A DNA stretch of 64,000 nt from Deferribacterales bacterium Deferri_01. GTDB lineage: Bacteria > Chrysiogenota > Deferribacteres > Deferribacterales > Geovibrionaceae. How positions within the stretch are numbered: the stretch's first letter is position 1; each line of letters opens with the position of its first letter. Positions 7,939 through 16,861 of the stretch are shown here, one piece after another. The translations under genes and the position numbers were made by a program. The notes under the pieces were generated by a model. That model worked only from the letters and a program-made list of their open reading frames with translations. It did not search any database and was not told the origin of the DNA. Location of the stretch: NCBI GenBank assembly GCA_001603805.1, contig LUZY01000013.1, positions 751,229 through 815,228 on the forward strand. Direction: 5' to 3'.

Positions 7939-9290
7939 TTTACCTCAGGCAGATTTTTGAGCGACTCTTCAATGGCGGCTTCGGGGTAAGCATAGTCTTC
8001 AAGCTTGCCGTCTGTGAAAGCCTCATAAGACATCATATCAAAATGTCCGTGCCCGCTGAGGCAGAAGAGCAGTGTCTTAGCCTCTCCGCTTTCCTTGCAT
8101 TTCAACGCCTCTTTGATTGTAGCGGCTATTGCGTGGGACGATTCGGGAGCAGGAACTATTCCCTCCTCCTTGGCAAACATAAGAGCGCTGTTAAAGACCT
8201 CAAGCTGGGGAACGTTCTGCGCCGTAATCAGACCCTGATTATACAGAGCGCTCACAAGGGGAGATTCTCCGTGATAACGCAGACCGCCGGAATGGATCGC
8301 TGGCGGTTCAAAGTCATGACCAAGGGTGTACATCTGCATAATTGGTGTAAGCTTTGCCACATCGCCGTAGTCGTAAGTATAAACGCCTTTTGTAAGTGTG
8401 GGACAGCTTGCAGGTTCAACGGCAACTGCGGTTACTTTTTTCCCGTTAATTTTATCCTGTACAAAGGGGAATGCGATTCCTGCAAAGTTTGAGCCGCCGC
8501 CGCACGCAGCAAATATCATATCAGGATAAGCGCCTATTTTGGCAAACTGCTTCTGAGCCTCAAGCCCGATAACGGTCTGATGGAGGCAGACGTGGTTAAG
8601 AACGGAGCCAAGTGCATAGTTAGTGTCCTTGCGCCCTGCCGCTTCCTCCACAGCCTCGCTGATAGCCAGCCCAAGACTTCCTGATGTTTCAGGATTCCGC
8701 TTAATAGCTTCACGCCCTGCGTTTGTAAGCTCAGACGGGCTGGGGTATATTTCAGCACCGAACATCTTCATAAAAGCCTTTCTGTATGGTTTCTGAAAAT
8801 AGCTTACCTTAACCATGTAGACTCTGCATTCCATGCCGAACTGGGCACATGAAAAGCTGAGGGCGCTTCCCCATTGTCCGGCTCCGGTTTCAGTGGTGAG
8901 TCTTTTTATTCCTGCTTCCTTATTGTAATACGCCTGAGCAACAGCTGTGTTTGTTTTATGGCTTCCCGCAGGGGAAAGACCTTCGTATTTATAGTAGATT
9001 TTAGCGGGTGTCCCAAGGGCTTTTTCAAGTCTTCTAGCCCTTACAAGGGGCGACGGACGCCACAGGGAAATAATCTCACGGACATCTTCCGGTATGTCTA
9101 TCCATCTTTTATCTGTCATCTCCTGTTCAATAAGGGAAGGAGGGAAAATTGCAAGAAGCTCTTCCGGTGCAACAGGCTTACCGGTTACAGGGCTTACAGG
9201 CGGAGCAGGAAGCTTGGGCATGTCCGCCATGATGTTGTACCACTGTTTGGGAACCTCGTCTTTATCAAGATACACTCTGTCTTTATCCAT
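7935..9290 (-). CDS. TrpB2-type tryptophan synthase beta-like enzyme (PLP)
   Basis: A 451-residue PLP enzyme of the TrpB2 branch: condensation of indole with serine, usually without a TrpA partner. The PLP lysine is in AGSHKTN, the phosphate-binding glycine loop is ACGGGSNF, and the extended N-terminus (LDKDEVPKQWYNIMADMP) with the large insertion is typical of TrpB2 (~450 residues) rather than TrpB1 (~400). I use the ATG at 9290, with GGAGG 10 bp upstream, rather than the longer open frame to 9356. No trpA or other trp gene is adjacent, fitting an indole-salvage or backup role. It heads the minus-strand run down to 4034 and diverges from the DJ-1-like gene. Confidence 0.9.
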   Translation of the reverse strand: MDKDRVYLDKDEVPKQWYNIMADMPKLPAPPVSPVTGKPVAPEELLAIFPPSLIEQEMTDKRWIDIPEDVREIISLWRPSPLVRARRLEKALGTPAKIYYKYEGLSPAGSHKTNTAVAQAYYNKEAGIKRLTTETGAGQWGSALSFSCAQFGMECRVYMVKVSYFQKPYRKAFMKMFGAEIYPSPSELTNAGREAIKRNPETSGSLGLAISEAVEEAAGRKDTNYALGSVLNHVCLHQTVIGLEAQKQFAKIGAYPDMIFAACGGGSNFAGIAFPFVQDKINGKKVTAVAVEPASCPTLTKGVYTYDYGDVAKLTPIMQMYTLGHDFEPPAIHSGGLRYHGESPLVSALYNQGLITAQNVPQLEVFNSALMFAKEEGIVPAPESSHAIAATIKEALKCKESGEAKTLLFCLSGHGHFDMMSYEAFTDGKLEDYAYPEAAIEESLKNLPEVK

Positions 9291-9391
9291 TGAAATAAAG
9301 CCTCCGTAAAATATGATATACCCGCTCATTTTAGGTGAAGTTAAATGAGTTTTCAATATATTATAAGTAAAAGAAGATTGGAGTGTGTTTA

Positions 9392-9943
9392 ATGGCTAAA
9401 ATAGCATTAATCCTTGCGGACGGATTTGAAGAGATAGAGGCTCTCGCAACAACGGATATTCTCCGCAGAGCAAAGGCGGATGTTTTTATAGCAGGACTGA
9501 AAGAGGGTCCGGTTTCATCCGCAAGAGGGGTAAAAATTCTGCCGGACGGTCTTATAGACAGTGTCAGAGCTGATAGCTTTGATGCGCTTGTTCTCCCCGG
9601 CGGTCAGCCCGGAGCAGACAACCTCAATGCAGACAAGCGTGTGGCGGAGCTGCTTTATGACTTTAACGCCAAGAATAAGCTGATCTGCGCCATATGCGCC
9701 GCTCCGTATATGCTCGCCGAAAAGGGACTGCTGAAAGGCAGAAAGGCAACATGCTTTCCATCATACGCAGAGGTTCTGGGCGAAAGTTATGTCGAAAAAA
9801 AGGTTGTGGAGGACGGCAATATAATCACGAGCAGAGGACCTGCAACAGCACCGGATTTTGCCTTTGCGATAGTTGACAGGCTGGTTGACAAACGCATCAC
9901 AGACACCTTAAGAAAAGCCATGCTCTACTACTGCGGATGTTGA
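9392..9943 (+). CDS. DJ-1/PfpI family protein
   Basis: A 183-residue class I glutamine amidotransferase-like protein of the DJ-1 clade (YajL/ThiJ type). It begins MAKIALILADGFEEIEAL, with the active-site glutamate in this strand-turn. The nucleophile elbow is ICAAP with Cys102, and the nearby LVLPGGQPGADNL and ITSRGPATAPDFA segments are family hallmarks. Members are credited with glyoxalase, deglycase or chaperone activity; which applies here is unknown. I use the ATG at 9392 with GGAG eight bases upstream rather than the GTG at 9383. It stands alone on the plus strand and converges on the transglutaminase gene 7 bp later. Confidence 0.9.
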   Translation: MAKIALILADGFEEIEALATTDILRRAKADVFIAGLKEGPVSSARGVKILPDGLIDSVRADSFDALVLPGGQPGADNLNADKRVAELLYDFNAKNKLICAICAAPYMLAEKGLLKGRKATCFPSYAEVLGESYVEKKVVEDGNIITSRGPATAPDFAFAIVDRLVDKRITDTLRKAMLYYCGC

Positions 9944-9950
9944 GACAGCC

Positions 9951-11861
9951 TTAAGAGATCCCCTTTATCTGCTTCAAAAGCTCCGTCAGCCGCTTTTTTT
10001 CATCAGCATTAAAGGTTCTGCTTCTGTAATATGCCCCGTGAAAGACAGAGGTGAACTCATCTGCGAGCTTTCTTAGTTCAGGGTCAGGTATATCAATTTC
10101 CGTGAGCCCTGCGGACGGATTCACATCATATCCCTTTGCTTTCATGAGCCTGCGGAAACTTACTGCGTACCTTTCATCCCCTTTTGCCCTGAAAGCTCCA
10201 CGGAAACGCCACGCCAGAAGAAGAATTACAACAGATAAAATATACGGAATAGCCTTAACCGCCTGAGATACGACTGTTTTGTAATCATTTTTCAGCTTTT
10301 CGGCAGCGCTCCGAACAGAACGTACAGCCTTGACCTGTTTTGAAAAATCATAATTAATAACAAGTGCGTTCCAGTAAAAATTCACAGTGTCCGCCAAAAG
10401 ACGCATCCTGAAAGCCAGTGTTCTTTCCCCGCCGCTGAAAACCGAAGCGGTTGCGGGTGTGGGGTCTATACGCCGCCACCCTTTGTCATCGATATAAGCC
10501 TCGACCCATACATGGGCGTTTCTCTGGGGTACGGCGTAGTATCCGCCGGCACCGTTGTAATACCCCCCTGCGTAGCCGCCCACAAGCCTTGCGGGAATAC
10601 CGTTCCTCCGCAGAATAACCGCAGCAGCCGAGGCGTAATATTCACAGTTGCCGAGCTTTGAGCTGAAAAGAAAATCCTCCAGAGGAGTATCGGAAACAGG
10701 CAGCCGATCCAGCGAATATTTAAATCCGTTTCTGATGAAATACACCTGCATAAGCTCCGCAAGCTCTTCACCGGAGGCTGTGTCCTTAAAACTGTCTGCA
10801 AAATCCGCCAGCTCCGCAGAGAGAACAGGCAGTTCCAGAAACTTTTCATAGCTTTGGTATTCTTCGGTCAGATATTTATCAGAAGCAGAAAAAGCAGTGT
10901 ACTGAATACGTTTCTGCACAGGTCGGTTCAGAGCATAAACAAACCCCTGCTCCCTGTCGCTGCCCCTCATATCCACATGAAATGGAACATCCAGTCCAAA
11001 CAGGTATTTATCACCGTATGGTTCAAGATAAATTGTCTGCTCAGTGAGTTTTTCCGGTGGACGTATCCGTTTTTTTCTCTCCTGACTCTCTGATGCGCTC
11101 CATGCCCTGCCGTCGAAGCTGTCCATGACAATTCCACGCCAGTAAGGGGATGAACCCATGATTTCAGGCATTTCAGCACGGAAAATCAGCCTTGAATCCT
11201 GCTGAATCTCCGAAACATTGCCAAGGGCAACACTGTCGGAAAAGCCTGTCATAGTGCCGTCTTCCCTGTTAAGAAACTGAAAAACAGGATAGTTTGTTCT
11301 GGGAAGCACGGTAAAAAGCATCACTGCAACGGGAATAGAAATAAGAGGAATAGCGGCGGTTTTGTATATTATCCGCTTTATATGCTTCAAGGGCATTACC
11401 GTTCGTTCGTCCTCTGTCATATAAGTCAGCAGAACCATCGAAACAGAGATCAGCATAAAAAGAACGAGAACAAACGCCAGAAACCATATACTGAGGCTGA
11501 TGAGCGCAGAGCCCGCCGCCATAAACATTGCGATCATGTATATCTGCATGTAATCACGGAACTTTTTGTTTGGCTCAATAAACTTAACAGCCTGAATTGC
11601 AAGAAGCGCTTCAAGGGCCGGGATAACCATATTATCCATATTCATGCGTGAGACAGTAAAAAGAATAATCACAACAGACAGTATGTTAAGCCATAATCTC
11701 GGCATTGAGACTTTTTTCCGGGATTCAGCCCATGCGCCGTAAATCATTGCGATAAAAAATGCTGCTGCGTAGAGAACCCCGGTCTCGCCAATCAGAGGTA
11801 GAACGCCTATGACTGCAATGAGATAAGTAAGAATATTAACTACATTTCTTATTTCAGTCAT
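9951..11861 (-). CDS. TgpA-type membrane transglutaminase-like protein (DUF3488)
   Basis: A 636-residue inner-membrane protein. The N-terminal ~190 residues contain about six transmembrane helices (DUF3488/TgpA N). A periplasmic transglutaminase-like domain follows, with the triad Cys406 (KLGNCEYYAS), His450 (QRNAHVWVEAY) and Asp466 (WRRIDPTP). A last helix (KAIPYILSVVILLLAWRF) leads to a cytoplasmic tail. The family includes the essential Pseudomonas TgpA; substrates are poorly known. The ATG at 11861 overlaps the stop of the DUF58 gene. The order moxR, DUF58, tgpA is a widespread conserved trio. Confidence 0.9.
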   Translation of the reverse strand: MTEIRNVVNILTYLIAVIGVLPLIGETGVLYAAAFFIAMIYGAWAESRKKVSMPRLWLNILSVVIILFTVSRMNMDNMVIPALEALLAIQAVKFIEPNKKFRDYMQIYMIAMFMAAGSALISLSIWFLAFVLVLFMLISVSMVLLTYMTEDERTVMPLKHIKRIIYKTAAIPLISIPVAVMLFTVLPRTNYPVFQFLNREDGTMTGFSDSVALGNVSEIQQDSRLIFRAEMPEIMGSSPYWRGIVMDSFDGRAWSASESQERKKRIRPPEKLTEQTIYLEPYGDKYLFGLDVPFHVDMRGSDREQGFVYALNRPVQKRIQYTAFSASDKYLTEEYQSYEKFLELPVLSAELADFADSFKDTASGEELAELMQVYFIRNGFKYSLDRLPVSDTPLEDFLFSSKLGNCEYYASAAAVILRRNGIPARLVGGYAGGYYNGAGGYYAVPQRNAHVWVEAYIDDKGWRRIDPTPATASVFSGGERTLAFRMRLLADTVNFYWNALVINYDFSKQVKAVRSVRSAAEKLKNDYKTVVSQAVKAIPYILSVVILLLAWRFRGAFRAKGDERYAVSFRRLMKAKGYDVNPSAGLTEIDIPDPELRKLADEFTSVFHGAYYRSRTFNADEKKRLTELLKQIKGIS

Positions 11862-12744
11862 GGAGGGCAAGCTCCTTAAGCATATCAAGCCTGTGAGGCA
11901 GAGTTACGTCTGGAGGATAAAGCCTTTCAGGTGTTCTTAAACCCACAGGTGCCCCTTTATCCATCAGGCTGTTAATCAGCCATGCAGCGCAGGAGAGCCT
12001 TTTCTCCAAATCTCCGGAAAGCTTATCAGGCTCTATTATCACAGGTTCAGCACCCAGTGCCGCCATCTCTTTGACCTTCAGGTTTCCGGTTCTGGCAGTT
12101 GCCTTCCAGTGTATCATCCGCATAGAATCACCCGGAGTGTAGCCTCGTATTGACATAAGCTCCGAATCAAAGCCCTTCATATTGGTGTCCTTCTCGCCCT
12201 GACCGCCTGTTCTGGAGTCCGAATAAACAGACATACACTGCAAAGGAGCAGGAAACACTATCACGTCTTTTGTATCTTCAAGATCTTTATAACGAATGAA
12301 AAAATTGAACGGAAACACTGTGGAAACGTACACGTTTTGTATTGTATGTCTGCCTCTGACTGCGAAGACTATTTCGGCAAACTTTATACTCTCTCCGCCG
12401 GTATCGGTAAAAGGGAAAAGAACTTCCTGACCATTAATATGAACCCTTATGAGAAAAGCGGGAAGAAACCTGCGCCCGTTCACCAGCCTTACACTCACAA
12501 GACAGACACGCCCGGCGTATATTTCATCCGGCAGACCAATTTCAACACGCAGGCGGTTCATGTCTGCAACACCGAAAAAGCCGGAAACTGCCATAAACCC
12601 AAGCATAATGGCAACAATGATATATACAAGATTGTTAGCCGTGTTCACTGCGCCCACACCCATAAATATGCAGAGGGCAATGTATATCCACCCTGCTTTT
12701 TTTATTCGTATGACTGCGGGCGCCCCTTCTTTAGTTTTCCTCAT
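11854..12744 (-). CDS. DUF58 domain protein
   Basis: A 296-residue protein. Two N-terminal membrane helices (about residues 15-33 and 37-58) are followed by a beta-rich region. The DUF58 core is SIRGYTPGDSMRMIHWKATA, with the conserved YxPGDxxRxIxW and RTGNLKVKEM. A short vWA-like end is reduced compared with full-length members. DUF58 proteins regularly pair with MoxR ATPases; a chaperone-substrate relation is inferred from gene context in many genomes. It overlaps moxR and tgpA by a few bases on each side, so all three should be translated as a coupled unit. Confidence 0.88.
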   Translation of the reverse strand: MRKTKEGAPAVIRIKKAGWIYIALCIFMGVGAVNTANNLVYIIVAIMLGFMAVSGFFGVADMNRLRVEIGLPDEIYAGRVCLVSVRLVNGRRFLPAFLIRVHINGQEVLFPFTDTGGESIKFAEIVFAVRGRHTIQNVYVSTVFPFNFFIRYKDLEDTKDVIVFPAPLQCMSVYSDSRTGGQGEKDTNMKGFDSELMSIRGYTPGDSMRMIHWKATARTGNLKVKEMAALGAEPVIIEPDKLSGDLEKRLSCAAWLINSLMDKGAPVGLRTPERLYPPDVTLPHRLDMLKELALHD

Positions 12745-13673
12745 GCGGGCATATTCACTTCATCTATCAGCGAGCGGATATAAAAGTCTCTGTCGCTTCC
12801 CTGAAACTCTTCATTAAACAAGACTCTGTGAGTGATTATGTATGGGCAAAGTTCCTTTATATCTTCAGGGATAACAAAATCACGCCCTTTAAAATATGCA
12901 TTCGCCTTGCCGAGACGTATCATAAAAAGAGTCGCCCTTGTGGAAAGCCCCGCACGCAGAAACCTGCTGCTGCGTGTAGCCTGAGCTATATCAAGAACAT
13001 AGTCTATAATTCTGTCCGATGCCTGAACATCCTTCTCTATCTCTTTTTGTATATCGTCAATATCCGCAGGTGAGAGAAGAGGCTTTATGTCGTAAAGTTC
13101 CCTGCGCCTGCTTCCGCCACTCAATATAATCTTCTCTGCGGCTCTGTTCGGATAACCGAGGCTGATTTTCATCATAAACCTGTCAAGCTGGGATTCCGGC
13201 AGGGGGAATGTGCCGAACTGATCCACAGGGTTTTGTGTGGCTATAACAAAAAACGGACGGTTAAGGCTGTATGTGCTGCCTTCCGCCGTAACCTGTTTTT
13301 CTCCCATCGCCTCTAAAAGAGCGCTCTGGGTTTTAGGGGTTGCTCTGTTCACCTCATCCACAAGAACAATGTTATTGAATACAGGTCCCCGCTGAAACTC
13401 AAACCTGTTGTCATCCTTATTATAGAGTGAAAGCCCTGTAACGTCCGTGGGCAGAAGGTCGTTTGTACACTGGATACGCCCGAAGCTCAAACCAAGAGCC
13501 TTGGCAAGACCTATCGCAAGCGTTGTTTTCCCCAGACCGGGCAAGTCCTCTATAAGCAGATGCCCTTTCGTAAAAAATGTGAGGAGAGCAAGTCTGAGCC
13601 CCTGATCTTTGCCGTGGAGAAATTCACCGAGAAAATTCATCAGCCCGGTTATCTTTTCATTTTTAACTTCCAT
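12741..13673 (-). CDS. MoxR family AAA+ ATPase
   Basis: A 310-residue AAA+ ATPase of the MoxR group. The Walker A is DLPGLGKTT (46-51 for GLGKTT), Walker B is IVLVDEVNRA, sensor 1 is FFVIATQNP, and the GTFPLPESQLDRF segment with its arginine finger is diagnostic of MoxR. The C-terminal lid is present. I prefer the ATG at 13673 because GGAGGGAGCA stands directly before it; the ATG at 13685 has a weaker site. Predicted to remodel the products of the two genes that follow (DUF58 and TgpA-like). Confidence 0.92.
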   Translation of the reverse strand: MEVKNEKITGLMNFLGEFLHGKDQGLRLALLTFFTKGHLLIEDLPGLGKTTLAIGLAKALGLSFGRIQCTNDLLPTDVTGLSLYNKDDNRFEFQRGPVFNNIVLVDEVNRATPKTQSALLEAMGEKQVTAEGSTYSLNRPFFVIATQNPVDQFGTFPLPESQLDRFMMKISLGYPNRAAEKIILSGGSRRRELYDIKPLLSPADIDDIQKEIEKDVQASDRIIDYVLDIAQATRSSRFLRAGLSTRATLFMIRLGKANAYFKGRDFVIPEDIKELCPYIITHRVLFNEEFQGSDRDFYIRSLIDEVNMPA

Positions 13674-13875
13674 TGCTCCCTCCATACCCTTTTTACTATT
13701 CTACCCCAAAGATCATATTAATAAACAGAATTTCTTTTCAGCCGCATTTCATAAATTAACTATTAATTGAACCATTAAAACGACAGTAACAATCTTATTC
13801 TAACATCATCCCCTATTTTGCAGAACCTTTGTCCGTTATTCAATCTCTAGTTATTGAGTAGGGTTTTACTATCAA

Positions 13876-13905
13876 TTGACAAACACTACTATAACAGATT
13901 AACAT
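13876..13905 (+). promoter_or_regulatory. predicted sigma-70 promoter for the chemoreceptor gene
   Basis: A perfect -35 box TTGACA (13876-13881) is followed after 18 bp by TAACAT (13900-13905), with an AT-rich downstream region and an AGGGGAG ribosome site before the ATG at 13953. The rest of the 267-bp gap back to moxR (13686-13875) is AT-rich and shows no gene. Confidence 0.6.
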
Positions 13906-13952
13906 TATTATATTATTCAATAATGTCCCGATAAATATTAAGGGGAGAAAGA

Positions 13953-15455
13953 ATGAATTCGATAACGTGCCTTTCAATCAAAACCAAGTTCCACATAATG
14001 CTTGCTCTTACCATACTGATGTTTACAGTGGTAACTCTTTACCCGTCATACATAACAGCCGCTGTATGCGCTGTCTTTTTCCTGCTGGCGATGTATATCC
14101 TTTTCAATTCAGTAACTGCCAAGCTCAAAGAAGTCAGCGACAAACTGGCCTACCTGAGCAGCGGTAAAAATGACCTCACTGCAAGAATGCCGGTTATGAA
14201 GCCTGACTGCTCTTGCATGATTACAGACATGTCCCAGTCACTGAACACCTTTCTTGACTTTGTTGACAATGAGTTTGTTGACACACTCTACCGTATAGGC
14301 GAGGCAGCGGAGAAAACAATGCCTGTCTCCATGGCTGTTATAAAGGTGCGTGAATCTGTTGATGAAAACATGACAATGGCAACACAAGTTGCCGCCGCAA
14401 GTGCACAGATGCGTCTTGCCATAAGCGATATTGCAATGAGCGTAAACGACTCCTCCATGAAAGCGGCACAGAGTGTTGAGATGGCACAGCATGGAACAAA
14501 GGCTATACAGGAATCTAAAGCTTCAATGGAAAGCATAAACGGTATAATAAGCGATCTTGGCGGAGAAGTCTCCAAGCTCACTGAAAATGCCAATAAAATC
14601 GGCAATGTTATCTCTGTTATCAATGATATATCCGATCAGACAAACCTTCTTGCTCTTAACGCAGCAATTGAAGCAGCCAGAGCAGGTGAAGCAGGCAGAG
14701 GATTTGCCGTTGTCGCCGACGAAGTGCGCAAGCTTGCCGAAAGAACGCAGAACTCTACAAAAGAGATAGAAAACATGGTCAAGGAAATGCAGTCAAACAT
14801 CCGCATAGTATCCGAAGGCGCACAGGGAGTTATCGACTCTGTGGCTGTTCAGAAAAGCTTCACTGAAAACGCTTTTGAAAGCTTCCACACAATTAATGCC
14901 GCAGTTGAAGATCTCAACAGCTCAATAGGCAGCATATCCGCCGCAATAGAAGAACAAAGCGCAACAACAGAGGAGATAGCAGGCAGTGTTGAGAATGTGG
15001 CCCGCGGTTCAGAACACACTAACGAAGTTGTGACAGAGCTGATGTCTGATGCAAATCACCTCACCGGAAGTCTCAACGGCATTGCAGAGAAGTACGCCAA
15101 GCTCACTTACACCAGCAAAGGCTTCTACTTCGTAACCGCAAAAATAGCCCACATAGCATTTATGAAGCGTATATTTGACTGCTTCCAGAACGGAACCACA
15201 ATCCAGCTTCCGGATCATACCACATGCGGATTCGGAAAATTCTATTTCGGCAAAGGGATGGAACTCTTCGGCAAAGACCCTGACTTTCAGGCTCTGGCAA
15301 AGCCCCACGAAGGTGTTCATAAACTAGGCAATGAAATAATGAGCAGACTTAAGAGTAATAACAAATCAGGAATAGAAGAAGCAATAAACGAACTTGATAA
15401 TAATGTCAGAAGCCTTGTGGCAAAACTTGACTTCTTGTCTGAAAAATACAGATAA
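13953..15455 (+). CDS. methyl-accepting chemotaxis protein with C-terminal CZB zinc-binding domain
   Basis: A 500-residue chemoreceptor. Two adjacent N-terminal helices (about residues 14-32 and 34-52) leave almost no periplasmic loop, so sensing is cytoplasmic. The signalling hairpin contains the hallmark [20 protein letters not shown] and [13 protein letters not shown]. After it, residues ~390-490 form a chemoreceptor zinc-binding (CZB) domain with His400, Cys425 ([10 protein letters not shown]), His452 and His456 (KPHEGVH), the 3-His/1-Cys set that binds zinc. Known CZB receptors respond to zinc or hypochlorous acid by Cys-zinc chemistry. The gene has its own promoter and stands alone. Confidence 0.93.
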   Translation: MNSITCLSIKTKFHIMLALTILMFTVVTLYPSYITAAVCAVFFLLAMYILFNSVTAKLKEVSDKLAYLSSGKNDLTARMPVMKPDCSCMITDMSQSLNTFLDFVDNEFVDTLYRIGEAAEKTMPVSMAVIKVRESVDENMTMATQVAAASAQMRLAISDIAMSVNDSSMKAAQSVEMAQHGTKAIQESKASMESINGIISDLGGEVSKLTENANKIGNVISVINDISDQTNLLALNAAIEAARAGEAGRGFAVVADEVRKLAERTQNSTKEIENMVKEMQSNIRIVSEGAQGVIDSVAVQKSFTENAFESFHTINAAVEDLNSSIGSISAAIEEQSATTEEIAGSVENVARGSEHTNEVVTELMSDANHLTGSLNGIAEKYAKLTYTSKGFYFVTAKIAHIAFMKRIFDCFQNGTTIQLPDHTTCGFGKFYFGKGMELFGKDPDFQALAKPHEGVHKLGNEIMSRLKSNNKSGIEEAINELDNNVRSLVAKLDFLSEKYR

Positions 15456-15460
15456 AGCCT

Positions 15461-15489
15461 TTGACATCACACCTCTCATTTTCTATAAA
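15461..15489 (+). promoter_or_regulatory. near-consensus sigma-70 promoter
   Basis: TTGACA (15461-15466), exactly 17 bp, then TATAAA (15484-15489). It sits just after the chemoreceptor stop codon and 22 bp before the ATG of the small membrane protein. This is the best vegetative promoter match in the window and implies strong independent expression of that small gene. Confidence 0.75.
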
Positions 15490-15510
15490 TAACAATAACG
15501 GAGGGGTGTG

Positions 15511-15774
15511 ATGGTCGTTATTTTCCTTGCAGTAACATCTATATACGCATATTACAAAATAGGGAGCTTCCTGCTTATTGCCCTTACCGCCGCTGTTTTC
15601 GTTGTTAACAAGATTGCCCGCTACCGAATGGATCATGACCGCAGAAAAAAACGCCTGCCTTCGGATCAGGTCGCTCCATACGCCACAGACATAAATATCA
15701 TTACATTTCTCATACTGGTGGTCACTTTCGTACACAGCATGTACCGGATGCTCACCTTCGGAGTTCCTGCCTGA
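15511..15774 (+). CDS. small two-helix membrane protein, unknown
   Basis: An 87-residue protein that I do not recognise. Hydrophobic segments at about residues 2-36 (one long or two tight helices) and 62-80 flank a strongly basic, charged loop, ARYRMDHDRRKKRLPSDQ. By the positive-inside rule that loop should be cytoplasmic. The ATG at 15511 has GGAGGGG just upstream; the GTG three bases earlier is less likely. A near-consensus promoter (15461-15489) precedes it, so it is probably well expressed on its own. The lipoprotein gene follows 87 bp later with no obvious terminator between. Confidence 0.6.
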   Translation: MVVIFLAVTSIYAYYKIGSFLLIALTAAVFVVNKIARYRMDHDRRKKRLPSDQVAPYATDINIITFLILVVTFVHSMYRMLTFGVPA

Positions 15775-15861
15775 ATTAGCTTTAAGGTAAATTTCACTTG
15801 CGTATAAATACGCCATGTCTAACTTTATAATTAACAGTAAATTACAAATTGGGAGACATGT

Positions 15862-16476
15862 ATGCACAGAATTCTGTTTATAATACTGATACTATCCGTT
15901 CTTTTCGGATGCACTTCATACACTGTTAATGTAACCGGATACGGCGGACTGGATAAGTACCCTGCAAAGACATATGACTTTGTGCTTTCACAGGACATAA
16001 AGACAGATCTTGAAGCTATGGGTTATGTGGCAATGCTTGAGAATCAACTCGCCTGCATAGGATGGGAGAGAAACACCAAGTCACCTGAATATATGATTTC
16101 ACCATCCTTCGGAATTTTAAGAGGCAAGGATGAGGAACCCAGAGCCCGCTTCGGTGTGGGTGTCGGAGCAGGAAGCTTCGGAACGGGACTCTCTCTCGGA
16201 ACTTTCCTAGGCACAGGGATAGGTTCTTCCTCAAGGGATGACTTCGTTAAGTTCCTCGATGTAAAGCTTTTTGCCAAGGATAAAACTAATGAGCAGCCAC
16301 TCTGGCAGGGAAAAATCTTCATTGAAGACAGTGAAGACAAACTCAGCGAGGTAATGCCCATCCTTGTGAAATACGCTGTGGAAAACTTCGGTAAATCCAC
16401 AGACGGCAGCAAGGAGTTTACTTTCAACGCCACAGGCAAAAGCATGGAAGCCCTCAAGACCTGCCCGGCAGAGTAA
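15862..16476 (+). CDS. DUF4136-like lipoprotein
   Basis: A 204-residue predicted lipoprotein. The signal peptide ends in the lipobox LSVLFGC, placing the lipidated Cys at residue 17. Mature sequence starts TSYTVNVTGYGGLDKYP, and a KTYDFV strand followed by a region of alternating strands resembles DUF4136 proteins. A glycine-rich stretch near the middle (GVGVGAGSFGTGLSLGTF) is also common in that group, which has no defined function. The residue after Cys is Thr, not Asp, which favours outer-membrane sorting by Lol. SD is GGGAG at 15851-15855. A 6-2-6 palindrome at 15800-15813 lies in the upstream gap. Confidence 0.75.
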   Translation: MHRILFIILILSVLFGCTSYTVNVTGYGGLDKYPAKTYDFVLSQDIKTDLEAMGYVAMLENQLACIGWERNTKSPEYMISPSFGILRGKDEEPRARFGVGVGAGSFGTGLSLGTFLGTGIGSSSRDDFVKFLDVKLFAKDKTNEQPLWQGKIFIEDSEDKLSEVMPILVKYAVENFGKSTDGSKEFTFNATGKSMEALKTCPAE

Positions 16477-16501
16477 GAAGTATAATTATATTTCAACACT
16501 C

Positions 16502-16561
16502 AACAGTATTTTCCCATTTTGGGAAAATACTGTTGACATCCCCAATGCTTCATTATATTTT
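16502..16561 (+). promoter_or_regulatory. higBA promoter with a 15-bp-arm palindromic operator
   Basis: A perfect inverted repeat with 15-bp arms (16502-16516 and 16520-16534; arm AACAGTATTTTCCCA) and a 3-bp centre overlaps a perfect -35 box TTGACA (16533-16538). The -10 is TATATT (16554-16559) or TATTTT (16556-16561). An antitoxin-binding operator overlapping the -35 region is the usual autoregulatory layout for toxin-antitoxin operons. The repeat has no trailing T-run, so it is unlikely to be a terminator for the lipoprotein gene. Confidence 0.75.
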
Positions 16562-16566
16562 TATTT

Positions 16567-16860
16567 ATGAGAATAATTGCCCGGAAAACCATAATAGACT
16601 TCTATACTCTGCATCCAGATAGTAAAAATGCCCTTGAAGCATGGTTTTTTGAAGCAAAACAGGCAAAATGGAACAGCTTCAACTGTATAAAAGACAGATA
16701 CAGAAGTGCAAGCTTGATAGCCGGCAACAGAGTAATTTTTAATATATGCGGCAACAAATACAGGCTTATAGTCAAAATACATTATACTGTTGGGCTTATC
16801 TACATACGCTTTATAGGAACCCACAAAGAGTATGACAAAATTAACGCCGCAGAGGTGTAA
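16567..16860 (+). CDS. higB: HigB-type mRNA interferase toxin
   Basis: A 97-residue RelE-superfamily toxin of the HigB (PF09907) group. Family features are RIIARKTIIDFY at the start, ALEAWFFEAKQAKW, then NRVIFNICGNKYRLIVKIHY and the C-terminal IRFIGTHKEYDKI with the catalytic-site His. HigB toxins cut mRNA on the ribosome. No SD is visible before the ATG, and the predicted start of transcription falls at or within a base or two of this ATG, so the toxin may be made from a leaderless message. The antitoxin follows 1 bp after its stop. Confidence 0.92.
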   Translation: MRIIARKTIIDFYTLHPDSKNALEAWFFEAKQAKWNSFNCIKDRYRSASLIAGNRVIFNICGNKYRLIVKIHYTVGLIYIRFIGTHKEYDKINAAEV

Positions 16861-16861
16861 G

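Noticed and set aside
13928..13934. CCGATAA resembling a flagellar sigma-28 -10 box before the first chemoreceptor
   Set aside because: It lies only about 18 bp before the ATG, the transcript would start within the SD, and no matching -35 (TAAA) is present at the right distance. The TTGACA promoter is better.
15465..15513. Inverted repeat CATCACACC / GGTGTGATG around the start of the small membrane protein gene, possible translation-blocking hairpin
   Set aside because: The left arm lies in the predicted -35 region, upstream of the expected transcript start, so both arms would not be in the same mRNA. A DNA operator remains possible.
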